Source of the DNA: Phoenicibacter congonensis
Lineage (GTDB): Bacteria; Actinomycetota; Coriobacteriia; Coriobacteriales; Eggerthellaceae
Length of the DNA stretch: 64,000 nucleotides
Reading direction: 5' to 3'
NCBI RefSeq assembly: GCF_900169485.1
Contig: NZ_LT821227.1
Location: 248,001-312,000, forward strand
The translations under genes and the position numbers were made by a program. The notes beneath the pieces were generated by a model. The model did no database searches and was not told where the DNA came from. It saw nothing but the letters and a program-made list of their open reading frames with translations. This document shows, piece by piece, positions 11,351 to 20,115 of this stretch (the first letter of the stretch is position 1; the number at the start of each line of letters is the position of its first letter).

Positions 11351-11364
11351 ATAAGGAGGCGATT

Positions 11365-12852
11365 ATGAATCAAGTTGTTTTAATGCAAACATGGGATCAA
11401 ATTTGTGAGACTATAAAAAACAACAACTTGGCCGATTGGAATCAATATTCTTCAATAAAAGATAAATTAGTCCCTCAGGCAATGAGTGATGGATTTCTTC
11501 TTTTGACAATTGATTCTGATTTTTTGCAACGGTGGACAATTCATAATTTTCAAGAACCTCTACAAAAAGCGCTTTATATCTTATTCAAACGTGAATATGT
11601 GGTTGAAATTGAGTTGGACGAAGTTACACCCCAACCAAAAGTAAATAAGCTAATTGACATTAATGTGCAAACTCAGTCTCCAAAACAAGAAAATATTTTT
11701 GAACAAGCAACAACTGAAATAAATACAACGAGTTTTAGTAGTGAGGATTTCGAAAAATCAAATCTAGAACCTGCTAGTGATGAGCAAAGACAAATCTTAG
11801 AGTCATTAGAACCAGACAAAACTTTTGAATCTTTTGTAATTGGCGAATCAAATAGACTTGCATATTCAATGGCAGTACAAGTAGCTGAAAATCCTGGAAA
11901 TCAGGTTTTAAATCCTTTATTTATTTATGGAAAAAGCGGATTAGGAAAAACTCATCTTTTAAGGGCGATTCAAAATTATGTAATAACAACACGACCACAA
12001 TTAAAAGTTATTTATGTAGACACAAACGAATTGGTTAATGACTACACACAAGCAGCAACAGAACATGACCGTTCAAAATTAAGCTTTCACCGCTTTAGAG
12101 AAAAATATGAAGCGGCAGATGTTCTCTTAATTGATGATGTTCAATTCTTGCAAGGCAAAAAACAAACTCTTGATAATGTTTTCCAGATTTTAAACAACTT
12201 AATCACTAGAGGAAAACAAATTATTTTTTCTGCAGACAGAGCTCCAAAAGTAATCGACGTAGACGAACGTTATACATCGAGATTTCTTCAAGGTGGAACT
12301 TGTGATATTCAACCGCCTGAAATTGAGACAAAAATTGCAATCATTAAACTATTTATAAAAGAATATAACCAGCAATCGATAAAAGATCAACTTTATATAC
12401 CAGAAGACATAATTACTTTTATTGCAGAAAACTCTGGTTCAAACATACGCGAATTGAAAAGCGCAATCACTTTAATTATTTATAAATACTCATTTTCCGG
12501 GTCTGATATTGATAAAGAAGAACTGAAAACCACCCTTCTTAATCACTTCACAATGGTTAAATCAAATCTAACAATAGAAGACATTCAAAAGACAGTCGAA
12601 GAATACTATAAGATTTCACATTCTGATCTAATTGGAAAATCAAGATCAAAAAACATAGCCTACCCAAGACAAATATGTTTTTATTTATGTAGAACAATTC
12701 TCGACATTCCATATGATGGAATCGGAAAAAAATTTAATAGAGATCACTCAACAGTTCTCCATGGAGCAAATAAAATAGATCAAGAAATCCTAAAAAATAG
12801 AAATCTTAAAGAACAAATCGAAGTTCTAAAAAAGATTATTAAAGACCTTTAA
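11365..12852 (+). CDS. dnaA: Chromosomal replication initiator DnaA
   Basis: This 495-residue AAA+ initiator has a short N-terminal domain I, a Gln/Asn/Ser-rich linker (about residues 85-150), the ATPase core with Walker A GKSGLGKTHL and Walker B LLIDDVQFLQ, sensor-type arginines in DERYTSRFLQGG, and the C-terminal DnaA-box-binding helix-turn-helix with RDHSTVLHGANKI. Start ATG is preceded by AAGGAGG. It binds DnaA boxes at oriC and opens the duplex. Two perfect boxes overlap its own promoter. dnaA is separated from dnaN and points the other way, unlike the common dnaA-dnaN operon. The domain V signature has Gly-Ala where Ala-His is frequent, a mild divergence. Confidence 0.98.
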   Translation: MNQVVLMQTWDQICETIKNNNLADWNQYSSIKDKLVPQAMSDGFLLLTIDSDFLQRWTIHNFQEPLQKALYILFKREYVVEIELDEVTPQPKVNKLIDINVQTQSPKQENIFEQATTEINTTSFSSEDFEKSNLEPASDEQRQILESLEPDKTFESFVIGESNRLAYSMAVQVAENPGNQVLNPLFIYGKSGLGKTHLLRAIQNYVITTRPQLKVIYVDTNELVNDYTQAATEHDRSKLSFHRFREKYEAADVLLIDDVQFLQGKKQTLDNVFQILNNLITRGKQIIFSADRAPKVIDVDERYTSRFLQGGTCDIQPPEIETKIAIIKLFIKEYNQQSIKDQLYIPEDIITFIAENSGSNIRELKSAITLIIYKYSFSGSDIDKEELKTTLLNHFTMVKSNLTIEDIQKTVEEYYKISHSDLIGKSRSKNIAYPRQICFYLCRTILDIPYDGIGKKFNRDHSTVLHGANKIDQEILKNRNLKEQIEVLKKIIKDL

Positions 12853-13050
12853 TTTTCAGAGGTTGATAAACCAAACAATTTTTAATGCATTTATTAATGT
12901 AAATAAAAGGCTTGTTTAATTGAATAATGAAGACTTATAAACAAATCAACAGTGTTTATTAATATTACTAATCTAAATAAAAACTAATTATTTACTACAT
13001 CTAGTAGTTATATAAAAAGAAAATAAGCTGTAAAACCACAATTATTAAGC

Positions 13051-13056
13051 TATAAT
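13051..13056 (+). promoter_or_regulatory. -10 box of the rpmH-rnpA promoter
   Basis: TATAAT lies 31 bp before the rpmH start in the AT-rich dnaA-rpmH gap. No good -35 hexamer is seen. TTGGAGGAATA before the ATG provides the ribosome binding site. Confidence 0.5.
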
Positions 13057-13086
13057 ATCTTGTTCCTGTGATTTATTGGAGGAATA

Positions 13087-13221
13087 ATGAAAAGAACATA
13101 TCAACCAAATATACGTAAAAGAGCAAAATGCCACGGATTTAGATCAAGAATGGCAACTAAAGGCGGCCAGAAAGTGCTTGCAAGAAGACGTGCGAAAGGC
13201 CGTAAAGTTTTAAGTGTTTAA
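13087..13221 (+). CDS. rpmH: 50S ribosomal protein L34
   Basis: This 44-residue basic protein ([14 protein letters not shown]..., ending [12 protein letters not shown]) is clearly L34, which sits in the large ribosomal subunit. A strong GGAGG ribosome binding site precedes it. Its stop overlaps the GTG start of rnpA by 8 bp, so the two are probably translationally coupled. Confidence 0.97.
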   Translation: MKRTYQPNIRKRAKCHGFRSRMATKGGQKVLARRRAKGRKVLSV

Positions 13222-13561
13222 CACAATAAAGAGAAGTGATGAAATATCTCAACTTTTCAATAAAGGAAAGATGATATCGTTTCGTCACTTTTCTATTTTT
13301 TATGTTGATTCTACTGAATCACAAATAGCTTTTATTGCGGGCAAAAAGCTAGGAAATTCTGTAAAAAGGAATTATCTGCGTCGCAAGCTTAAGAGAGTAT
13401 ATTTAGAGAATCAAGATTGGTTTCTAAATAAGAAAGCAATTATCGTTGCAAAATATAAACTTCTCACGGCTAGTGACGATGATGTAAAAAGTGATTTTAG
13501 ACGAGTTTTAAAACGGTCATTTGAAAATTCTGATAAAAAAGACAGCTCTATTGCTGATTAG
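13214..13561 (+). CDS. rnpA: Ribonuclease P protein component
   Basis: This 115-residue protein subunit of RNase P helps the RNA subunit mature tRNA 5' ends. The RNP motif region [22 protein letters not shown] matches the family signature (K-x-G-N-A/S-V-x-R-N-x-x-R-R). The start is GTG at 13214 inside the end of rpmH; no later start gives a full-length protein. The end overlaps yidD by 41 bp. Confidence 0.95.
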   Translation: MFNTIKRSDEISQLFNKGKMISFRHFSIFYVDSTESQIAFIAGKKLGNSVKRNYLRRKLKRVYLENQDWFLNKKAIIVAKYKLLTASDDDVKSDFRRVLKRSFENSDKKDSSIAD

Positions 13562-13751
13562 ATTTTATCAAGTGGGGATTTCTCCACTTTTTCCATCTTG
13601 TTGCAGATTTACACCGACTTGCTCCGAATATGCGAAAATTGCTATTGAGCGTTTTGGTGTGTTACAAGGAGGAAAGCTCGCATTAAAGAGACTTAGTAAA
13701 TGTCGGCCACACTCGGATTATGGATATGATCCTGTGCCTGAAAAACTATAA
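13521..13751 (+). CDS. yidD: Membrane protein insertion efficiency factor YidD
   Basis: This 76-residue protein shows the family pattern [21 protein letters not shown] and KRLSKCRPHSDYGYDPVP. YidD assists YidC-dependent insertion and is membrane-associated through an amphipathic N-terminus. It starts with TTG at 13521 within rnpA. The rpmH-rnpA-yidD-yidC-khpB order is conserved in many bacteria. Confidence 0.93.
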   Translation: MKILIKKTALLLIRFYQVGISPLFPSCCRFTPTCSEYAKIAIERFGVLQGGKLALKRLSKCRPHSDYGYDPVPEKL

Positions 13752-13763
13752 GGAATTTAAGTT

Positions 13764-14546
13764 ATGTGGGAAGCCATTCTACAAGGAGTTTTTGGACTAG
13801 TCCAATTCTTCTATAACCTTTGTGGTGACTGGGGTTTAGCAATCATAATCATTACGATTATTTTTAGATTACTTGTTGCTCCTCTTATGCACAAACAGGC
13901 TAAGTCTAGCTACACAATGCAAAAGATTCAGCCTAAGATTAATGAACTGCAAGAGAAATATAAAAATGATCAAGTGCGTCTCTCACAAGAGATGCAAAAG
14001 ATTTATGCAGATGCGCATTTTAACCCTCTTGCCGGATGTGTGCCAATGCTCATTCAGATGCCAGTGTTTATTGCGCTTTTCCAAGTGTTACGAAGCATTG
14101 ATCAATATATCGGACAAACTGCTTCAAATATCAGCTTCTATCAGATAGTTCCTGACTTAATTAAAACTCCATCTCAAGCATTTAATGAAGGTTTCCTCAC
14201 CTTTATTCCATACATTGTGTTGGTAATTATTTTTGCCGGTGCCACTTTCTTCCCTATGGTTCAGCAACAGTTGAAAAACAAAGATAATCCTCAAGGAAAA
14301 ACAACTCTCATTATGGCTGCAGTTATGTCAGTGATGATGGTGTTTATCGCTTGGACATCGCCAGCTGGCGTTCTTTTGTTCTGGGGTGTTTCTTCTCTCA
14401 TTGGAATTGCACAGAACCAATTCACAATGGCTCGTTGTAAAAAGGCTGATCAAGAAAAAGAAGAACGAGAGCTTGAACTTTCTCATCCATACGATGTAGA
14501 TGTAATCAGAAAAGCGAAAAAAGCTCGTCCTAAGAAAAAGAAATAA
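13764..14546 (+). CDS. yidC: Membrane protein insertase YidC
   Basis: This 260-residue insertase has the five-segment core of Gram-positive YidC, without a large extracytoplasmic domain. The conserved groove arginine is at residue 35 (TIIFRLLVAPL). The cytoplasmic hairpin KIQPKINELQEKY and the PMLIQMPVFIALFQVLR segment are typical. The C-terminus is basic (KKARPKKKK), which favours ribosome contact. A lipobox is not evident at the N-terminus. It starts 12 bp after yidD. A second, very different YidC-like module is fused to a glycerophosphotransferase at 40-42 kb. Confidence 0.95.
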   Translation: MWEAILQGVFGLVQFFYNLCGDWGLAIIIITIIFRLLVAPLMHKQAKSSYTMQKIQPKINELQEKYKNDQVRLSQEMQKIYADAHFNPLAGCVPMLIQMPVFIALFQVLRSIDQYIGQTASNISFYQIVPDLIKTPSQAFNEGFLTFIPYIVLVIIFAGATFFPMVQQQLKNKDNPQGKTTLIMAAVMSVMMVFIAWTSPAGVLLFWGVSSLIGIAQNQFTMARCKKADQEKEERELELSHPYDVDVIRKAKKARPKKKK

Positions 14547-14557
14547 CGGGGCAAACT

Positions 14558-15052
14558 ATGGAATTTAAAACCGAAGTGTCTGACGAAGAGTTAGACAAAA
14601 TTGCTGACACTTCAATTGAAACCTTGAGAGAAATTGCGCAATTTTTCGAGCTTGGGGAAATTGAGGTTAGTGAATTTGAGGGAGATGAGGGAGAGCTCAT
14701 TCTTGATTTAGACGGCGAAGACTTGAGCGTTTTGATTGGACATCATGGTTCTACTATTCAATCATTTCAGCAAATGGTTTCTTTGATCACTTCAATCAAG
14801 CTTGGATATAAATATCCAGTAACAATTGATGTTCATGGATACAAGAGTCGTCAGAAGAATAAGCTTGAGGATCTTGCATATAAAATGGCAAATAAAGCAT
14901 TGAACCAAAATAGAAAAGTTAACCTTCGTCCTATGTCTCCTTATGACAGACGAATAATTCATATGGTATTAAGTGATGAACAAGATGTTGAAACATATTC
15001 CGTGGGCGAAGGAAAAGACCGTCACGTTGTAATTAAACCAATTCAACACTAG
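14558..15052 (+). CDS. khpB: KH/R3H RNA-binding protein KhpB (Jag/EloR)
   Basis: This 164-residue RNA-binding protein has a KH domain with the loop IGHHGSTIQSF (about residues 61-72) and a C-terminal R3H domain around NLRPMSPYDRRIIHMVL. In Gram-positive bacteria KhpB works with KhpA in controlling cell elongation and division. The N-terminal Jag_N domain found in Bacillota homologues is missing; an acidic stretch replaces it. It follows yidC by 11 bp and ends in a terminator. No rsmG or mnmE/mnmG follows before parA. Confidence 0.9.
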   Translation: MEFKTEVSDEELDKIADTSIETLREIAQFFELGEIEVSEFEGDEGELILDLDGEDLSVLIGHHGSTIQSFQQMVSLITSIKLGYKYPVTIDVHGYKSRQKNKLEDLAYKMANKALNQNRKVNLRPMSPYDRRIIHMVLSDEQDVETYSVGEGKDRHVVIKPIQH

Positions 15053-15076
15053 CATCTTTAACATTTCGGCTAATTG

Positions 15077-15104
15077 AAAGCACTCGGAAAGAGTGCTTTT
15101 TTAT
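15077..15104 (+). terminator. Intrinsic terminator after khpB
   Basis: AAAGCACTC and GAGTGCTTT pair around a 5-nt loop and run into six or more T. Confidence 0.85.
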
Positions 15105-15151
15105 TTTCACTGCTATACTAAAAGTATCAATTTGAGTGAAGGATTTTCTTT

Positions 15152-15940
15152 ATGAACTCTTCTTTAAAACCAGCAGGTCAAACTAAAATTATTGCCATAT
15201 TAAATCAAAAAGGTGGTGTCGGGAAATCAACTACTGCCATCAATTTATCTGCTGCTTTAGGGCAAGAAGGAAAACATGTTTTACTAATTGATTTAGACCC
15301 TCAAGGCAATTCCACAAGTGGAATTGGGGTTGAAAAAAGAGAAGTGAATCAGTGTATTTATGATGTGCTTCTAAACGATGTTGACATTAGAGATGTGATA
15401 ATTAAGGACATTTGTGAAAATGTTGACATTGTTCCTGCAACTATTAATCTTGCTGGTGCTGAAGTTGAATTAGTCTCAGAAATTGCTCGCGAAAATAGAC
15501 TTAAGAGTAAAGCGGGTTCACTAAGAGGTTTTTATGATTATATTTTTATCGACTGCCCCCCTTCTTTAGGACTTTTAACAATTAATGCTTTAGTAGCAGC
15601 CGATAAATTATTGATCCCAATTCAGTGTGAATTCTATGCACTTGAAGGTGTGACAAAGTTGTTAGATTCAATGAAGAGAGTTAGAGATTATCTTAATCCA
15701 ACGCTTGATATTTTAGGTGTAGTTTTAACGATGTTTGATGGACGTCAGCTTTTATCAAAACAGGTGGTTGAAGAAGTCAGAAACTATTTTGGAAGGCTGA
15801 TGTTTAATACAATTATTCCACGCAATGTAAAAATTGCGGAAGCTCCTGGATATGCGCAACCAATTACCGATTATGCGCCTCTGTCTAAAGGGTCAATTGC
15901 ATACAAAGAATTAGCAAAAGAGGTGATTGCTCGTGGCTAA
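15152..15940 (+). CDS. parA: Chromosome partitioning ATPase ParA (Soj)
   Basis: This 262-residue Walker-type ATPase has the deviant Walker A KGGVGKSTT, IDLDPQGNST, and the Walker B region FIDCPPSLGLL. It forms gradients on the nucleoid that move ParB-parS complexes and modulates DnaA in relatives. The ATG follows GAAGGA by normal spacing. The last codons overlap the parB start by 8 bp. Confidence 0.97.
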   Translation: MNSSLKPAGQTKIIAILNQKGGVGKSTTAINLSAALGQEGKHVLLIDLDPQGNSTSGIGVEKREVNQCIYDVLLNDVDIRDVIIKDICENVDIVPATINLAGAEVELVSEIARENRLKSKAGSLRGFYDYIFIDCPPSLGLLTINALVAADKLLIPIQCEFYALEGVTKLLDSMKRVRDYLNPTLDILGVVLTMFDGRQLLSKQVVEEVRNYFGRLMFNTIIPRNVKIAEAPGYAQPITDYAPLSKGSIAYKELAKEVIARG

Positions 15941-17072
15941 AGAACATAAGAGTGGCTTAGGAAGGGGCCTCTCGAACCTTCTTGGAAATAACATCGAAGA
16001 AAAAGAGTTTATTAACCCTTTAATTCAACCAACAGGTGAAAATACAATTGTTAAAGAGGTTGTTTCTGATGATGACTATAAAATTGTTTCACGTGAAACA
16101 CAAAAACCTACTCCAGCGACTTCAAAAATTAGTGAAAGAGATAATGTAGATTCGATTAAAGCTTTTAATTCTAAAGAAAGCGAAGATAAACATCAAAACA
16201 GTGGTGTTGTAAGTACATTTAATAATCAAGATCTTAAAGATAATGCTACAAATGATAATGAGAAAGAAATAAAGCTAGAAGATAATTCTAAACTTGTTGA
16301 GTTATCGGTTGAGTTAGTCGAACCGAATCCAGATCAACCTAGAACTAATTTTGATGAAAATAAACTTCAAGAGCTCGCTCATTCTATTAAAGACCAAGGT
16401 GTTCTACAGCCTATAGTAGTTCGTAAAAAAGGCGATAGATATCAAATCATTGCAGGCGAAAGAAGATGGCAAGCTTCGCGAATTGCAGGTGTAAAAACAA
16501 TCCCTGCTACAGTTATTGAGGCGAATGATTCAAAAGCTTTAGAACTTGCTCTGATTGAAAATATACAAAGAGATGATTTAAATCCAATTGAAGAAGCTTA
16601 TGCATATAAGCGTCTCATGGATAAGCTTAATTACACCCAAGCAGAACTTGCAAAAGCAGTTGCAAAAGGAAGATCTACTGTTGCAAATGCAATTAGACTT
16701 TTAGATTTACCTGAAAAAGCACAAGAAGCCATGTTTAACGGCTTAATTACTGCCGGACATGCGCGTGCTGTTTTGTCTGTTCCAAGCGCAAAAGGGCGTG
16801 ATAAGCTCACAGAAAAGATTATTGAGGAGAAGCTCACTGTTAGAGAAGCAGAATCGCTTGCTCGCCTACTATCCATTGACCCCGCCTCTAGAGCGAAAGC
16901 TTCTAACACTAAAAATATCCCACCTGCCTATTCAGCAATGGCAAAGTCTTTAAAAGAAGTTCTTGGAACCAATGTGAAGGTAAAAAAAGGTAAGAAAGAT
17001 AATAAGCTCGAGATTTCATTTAAAACTGAAGAAGAATTAAGAAAAATTTACGATAAACTTGCAGAAGAGTAA
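15933..17072 (+). CDS. parB: Chromosome partitioning protein ParB (CTPase)
   Basis: This 379-residue protein has a long acidic/Asn-rich N-terminal arm (about residues 20-115), then the CTP-binding N-domain with LAHSIKDQGVLQPIVV and the GERRWQASR box, then the helix-turn-helix (LNYTQAELAKAVAKGRSTVANAIRLL) that reads parS, and a C-terminal dimerisation region. A TTG at 15927 is in frame, but GTG at 15933 has AGAGGTG at proper distance. A perfect parS lies inside the gene at 16085-16100 and a cluster follows the stop. Confidence 0.96.
   Translation: MAKEHKSGLGRGLSNLLGNNIEEKEFINPLIQPTGENTIVKEVVSDDDYKIVSRETQKPTPATSKISERDNVDSIKAFNSKESEDKHQNSGVVSTFNNQDLKDNATNDNEKEIKLEDNSKLVELSVELVEPNPDQPRTNFDENKLQELAHSIKDQGVLQPIVVRKKGDRYQIIAGERRWQASRIAGVKTIPATVIEANDSKALELALIENIQRDDLNPIEEAYAYKRLMDKLNYTQAELAKAVAKGRSTVANAIRLLDLPEKAQEAMFNGLITAGHARAVLSVPSAKGRDKLTEKIIEEKLTVREAESLARLLSIDPASRAKASNTKNIPPAYSAMAKSLKEVLGTNVKVKKGKKDNKLEISFKTEEELRKIYDKLAEE
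16085..16100. promoter_or_regulatory. parS site within parB
   Basis: A perfect TGTTTCACGTGAAACA lies in the part of parB encoding the variable N-terminal arm. Confidence 0.9.
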
Positions 17073-17073
17073 G

Positions 17074-17089
17074 TGTTTCACATGAAACA
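17074..17089. promoter_or_regulatory. parS site 1
   Basis: TGTTTCACATGAAACA, one base from the consensus, starting 2 bp after the parB stop codon. Confidence 0.85.
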
Positions 17090-17390
17090 ATGAAATTCTT
17101 ATTTGTTTTAATATGTGGGTGAAGTAACTTATTCTTTATGCTTACTCTAAGATCAACTTTTTAAAGAAATAATTCATTTAAATTATGTAAAATTTACCTT
17201 TTTAATTATAAAAGAGAGTGTAATCTATGTTTCATGTTGAATATGAATTAATGAAGACATACTTTTATATTTCCAATCGAACTTATTAATTTAATAAATT
17301 TGGTAAATATTGTTTTTGTGATGTGTATTAAGCGCAAAGAAGCTATGTTTTTTTATAGAGAAGATTACATTTAGTTGTTAAATTAGTTTT

Positions 17391-17406
17391 TGTTTCACGT
17401 GAAACA
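17391..17406. promoter_or_regulatory. parS site 2
   Basis: TGTTTCACGTGAAACA, perfect consensus. Confidence 0.95.
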
Positions 17407-17541
17407 TATACAATTGAGGAAACAATAAACTGTAGTTGCTATTTCAATTATTGAGAGTATTTCAGATTCTTCAAAATCAAATTACGAATTTTTTAAAATT
17501 ATTAACCAGATTAGTAATAAATATTCTTATTTGTTTAGTTG

Positions 17542-17557
17542 AGTTTCACGTGAAACA
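17542..17557. promoter_or_regulatory. parS site 3
   Basis: AGTTTCACGTGAAACA, one base from consensus, 151 bp after site 2. Confidence 0.9.
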
Positions 17558-17693
17558 ATTATTTTTTTAATTATATAACTTTCTGAAGTAATTATCTCTA
17601 GAGATGTATTGAATTAAGACTTTTAGAATTAAGAGAAAGAACTTATTAAACTTAGTAATAAGTTAAAGTTGTTATTCCTTGTTTTTTTAATTA

Positions 17694-17709
17694 TGTTTCA
17701 CATGAAACA
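17694..17709. promoter_or_regulatory. parS site 4
   Basis: TGTTTCACATGAAACA, the same variant as site 1, 152 bp after site 3. Confidence 0.88.
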
Positions 17710-18000
17710 CTATCGTATTTAAAATAAATAGAAACTGAAGCAATTATTTTAAAGAAATTTTCTTGAAGTTTTTTTATTCATTAGGTTGAATCATTATTTT
17801 TTTGCATTGCGATTCAGTGTTTGTAATTTCCTCGTGAAGATTGTTTCGATTTGTGTATCAAAGATACGTTTTCTAAGCTGCTAAGTAACTGTAGGAATGA
17901 TTACTCAAGTTGTTTGATTCGGGTTTTTAGAATTAACAGAAGGAATTCTTGAACTTAGTAATAGAGATAAGATGTACATTCTTTTGTATTTTTTAAGTTG

Positions 18001-18016
18001 AGTTTCACGTGAAACA
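18001..18016. promoter_or_regulatory. parS site 5
   Basis: AGTTTCACGTGAAACA, the same variant as site 3. Confidence 0.9.
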
Positions 18017-18279
18017 TTTTTTAAAAGTTTAAAATCGGAATTTTTGCTCGAATAGTTGTTAGAAACCATATTCTTATCGATTAATAAGAATAATACTTTA
18101 ACCTTTATCAGAATTTAAACTCTTGCAAATGAAATACTTGTTTATAGAGCCTAGCTTATGATTTGTAAAGTAACAAGAGTTAATAATTAGTTTGGACTTG
18201 CTTCTTAATATTCTTTAGAATTAATAAGAGGAATTCTCTAGTTTATTAATGAGAATAAATAGTTATTTAATTGTCACAA

Positions 18280-18295
18280 TGTTTCATATGAAACA
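18280..18295. promoter_or_regulatory. parS site 6, overlapping a gene leader
   Basis: TGTTTCATATGAAACA, a perfect palindrome with a TA centre. It ends 6 bp before the ATG of the next gene and touches its AGGA ribosome binding site, so ParB binding could affect that gene. Confidence 0.82.
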
Positions 18296-18301
18296 GGAAT
18301 T

Positions 18302-18949
18302 ATGGTCGATATGGATAATTACTACGGTAAATATGTTGTTGGGTTGCCTACTTCATCTGAGGAAGCTGCGAAGTTAATGAATGCCGATAATGTGATCGGC
18401 GATATTTATAAAATCAAATGCGAAATGAAAGATGGTCAGCATAGGGCTGTTGTAATTAACAGATTTGGCGATTCACCTTGTTATTTTAAACCGACCCTTT
18501 CTCGAGAATTAGCCCTTAATGAAGCAAAAGGGTTTATCAGCTATGCAATCCTAACAATTGTTGGATTCACTACAAGCGATACAGGAGAAAATTACTGGGC
18601 TGAGTTCGCTTTGATTTCTTATCCAAAAATCAATCAAGAGACATTTTCAATTTTTGTTGAAGAGGTTTCTAAAGCAATCAAAAGTGATAAACGAGTTGAG
18701 GTAGATTTAACTAAAGATCAGCTGGATCTAGTAATTAAAAATAAAGGTCATTTTGTTCCTACAACTATTCATCCAAAACCTAAAAAGAAACGTGGTCAAG
18801 TAATTCTAAAATCACGTGTTAAATTAACTGACAAAATGGTAGAACAAGGGAGAAAAAAGAATCCTGGTTGCTATGTTTTGGGATGGGTTTTTCTTTTAGC
18901 TTTTGTGGCTTTATTTGTTTTATTAATAAAAACAATTTTCAACTTGTAA
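18302..18949 (+). CDS. Tail-anchored membrane protein of unknown function
   Basis: I do not recognise this 215-residue protein. Residues 1-150 are soluble and mixed alpha/beta with no catalytic motif I can name. A basic stretch (PKPKKKRGQ) at about 160 is followed by one strong C-terminal hydrophobic segment (about 191-213, YVLGWVFLLAFVALFVLLI). That topology implies a cytoplasmic domain held at the membrane by its tail. The ATG at 18302 is chosen because AGGA lies 5 nt upstream; a second ATG at 18311 is less well placed. parS site 6 sits directly in its leader. It lies between the centromere and rlmN. Confidence 0.7.
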   Translation: MVDMDNYYGKYVVGLPTSSEEAAKLMNADNVIGDIYKIKCEMKDGQHRAVVINRFGDSPCYFKPTLSRELALNEAKGFISYAILTIVGFTTSDTGENYWAEFALISYPKINQETFSIFVEEVSKAIKSDKRVEVDLTKDQLDLVIKNKGHFVPTTIHPKPKKKRGQVILKSRVKLTDKMVEQGRKKNPGCYVLGWVFLLAFVALFVLLIKTIFNL

Positions 18950-19001
18950 GAGTAGTCTCTTATCAAATTATTAAATTGAAATTTAAATACTGATTATCAT
19001 T

Positions 19002-20033
19002 ATGGAAGATAAAAATATATTTAATCAAAATCTCAACGAGCTAACAGACATTCTAGTCTCTGCAGGAGAAAAAAAATTTAGAGCTAAACAAGTGTATGAG
19101 TGGATTCATAATCATCCGATTACTAGTTATGATGATATGAATAATGTTCCAAAATCTGCTAGGGAGTTCCTTGCAATTAATTATCCAATTGATGAACTAA
19201 GAGTAACTGATATTCAATTTTCATCTGATGGAACTAGGAAATATCTATTCAAATTAAATGATGGTAATGTTGTTGAATCTGTCTTGATTCCAAACAGCGA
19301 CGGAAGAATAACAGCGTGCATCTCATCTCAAGTTGGTTGTTCTATGGGCTGCGCATTTTGTGCTACAGGTTTTCATGGTTTTAAAAGAAACTTGAGTTCT
19401 CAAGAGATTTTCCTTCAAATTTCTGCAATGGAAAAAGAAAATGGAGAACGTGTTGGTAATGTAGTTGTTATGGGTCAAGGAGAACCTTTTTTGAACTACG
19501 AAAACACTATAGAAGCAATAAAAGTTCTTAATCGGTTTGAAGCTTTTAAAATTGCGGCAAGAAAAATTACTGTGTCTACGTGTGGAGTAATTCAAGGAAT
19601 AAAAAAAATTAGCGAAGAGTCAGAACAATTCGGCCTCGCCATTTCGCTTCACAGCGCCGTTCAGAGCAGCAGAAATGTAATAATGCCAAATACTAAAAAC
19701 ATGCCTTTAAATGAACTCTCAGAGGCTATTAATAATTATGTTAAAAATACAAATCGTAGAGTAACGTTCGAATATATTCTTTTAAAAGGGATTAATGAAG
19801 ATGACGAGCATTTAAAGGCTCTGATTGATTTTTGCGATAATAAGTTATGTCATGTAAATCTCTTGCAATTTAATAAAGTTGATTGTTGCGATTTTCAACC
19901 TTCAAGTTCTCATCGCTTAAAAGAATTTGAACGTTGCCTTCATGATCACGGAATAGCATGTTCGATTAGACATTCAAAGGGAGCTGATATAGATAGTGCA
20001 TGCGGTCAACTCTCAAATAGAACAAGCGCTTAA
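19002..20033 (+). CDS. rlmN: 23S rRNA/tRNA adenine-C2 methyltransferase RlmN
   Basis: This 343-residue radical-SAM enzyme methylates A2503 of 23S rRNA and A37 of some tRNAs. The CSMGCAFCATG motif supplies the three [4Fe-4S] cysteines. GQGEPFLNY, STCGV (near 190) and the C-terminal Cys-containing SKGADIDSACGQL match the family, with the second mechanistic Cys in SACGQL. The length is normal. No clear ribosome binding site precedes the ATG. Confidence 0.95.
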   Translation: MEDKNIFNQNLNELTDILVSAGEKKFRAKQVYEWIHNHPITSYDDMNNVPKSAREFLAINYPIDELRVTDIQFSSDGTRKYLFKLNDGNVVESVLIPNSDGRITACISSQVGCSMGCAFCATGFHGFKRNLSSQEIFLQISAMEKENGERVGNVVVMGQGEPFLNYENTIEAIKVLNRFEAFKIAARKITVSTCGVIQGIKKISEESEQFGLAISLHSAVQSSRNVIMPNTKNMPLNELSEAINNYVKNTNRRVTFEYILLKGINEDDEHLKALIDFCDNKLCHVNLLQFNKVDCCDFQPSSSHRLKEFERCLHDHGIACSIRHSKGADIDSACGQLSNRTSA

Positions 20034-20115
20034 CTTTCTTTTCATATACATCTGTTCACAAATTGTAGAATTATAGTTGTTTTTAAACTCTCAACTTATT
20101 TTTATGGAGGCTAGA

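Larger units (their letters stand above)
17073..18301. other. Centromere-like gene-free region with parS array
   Basis: This 1.2-kb AT-rich stretch has no credible gene. It holds six clear parS palindromes at 17074, 17391, 17542, 17694, 18001 and 18280, spaced 317, 151, 152, 307 and 279 bp, close to multiples of about 150 bp. A decayed copy (12 of 16 matches) sits at 17228-17243, filling the first double gap, and a weaker one near 17825. Sites at 17694, 18001 and 18280 are each preceded 66-78 bp upstream by a shared block TTTAGAATTAA; the first two also share AACTTAGTAATA 40-50 bp upstream. This suggests a degenerated tandem duplication of a parS-bearing unit. Confidence 0.85.
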
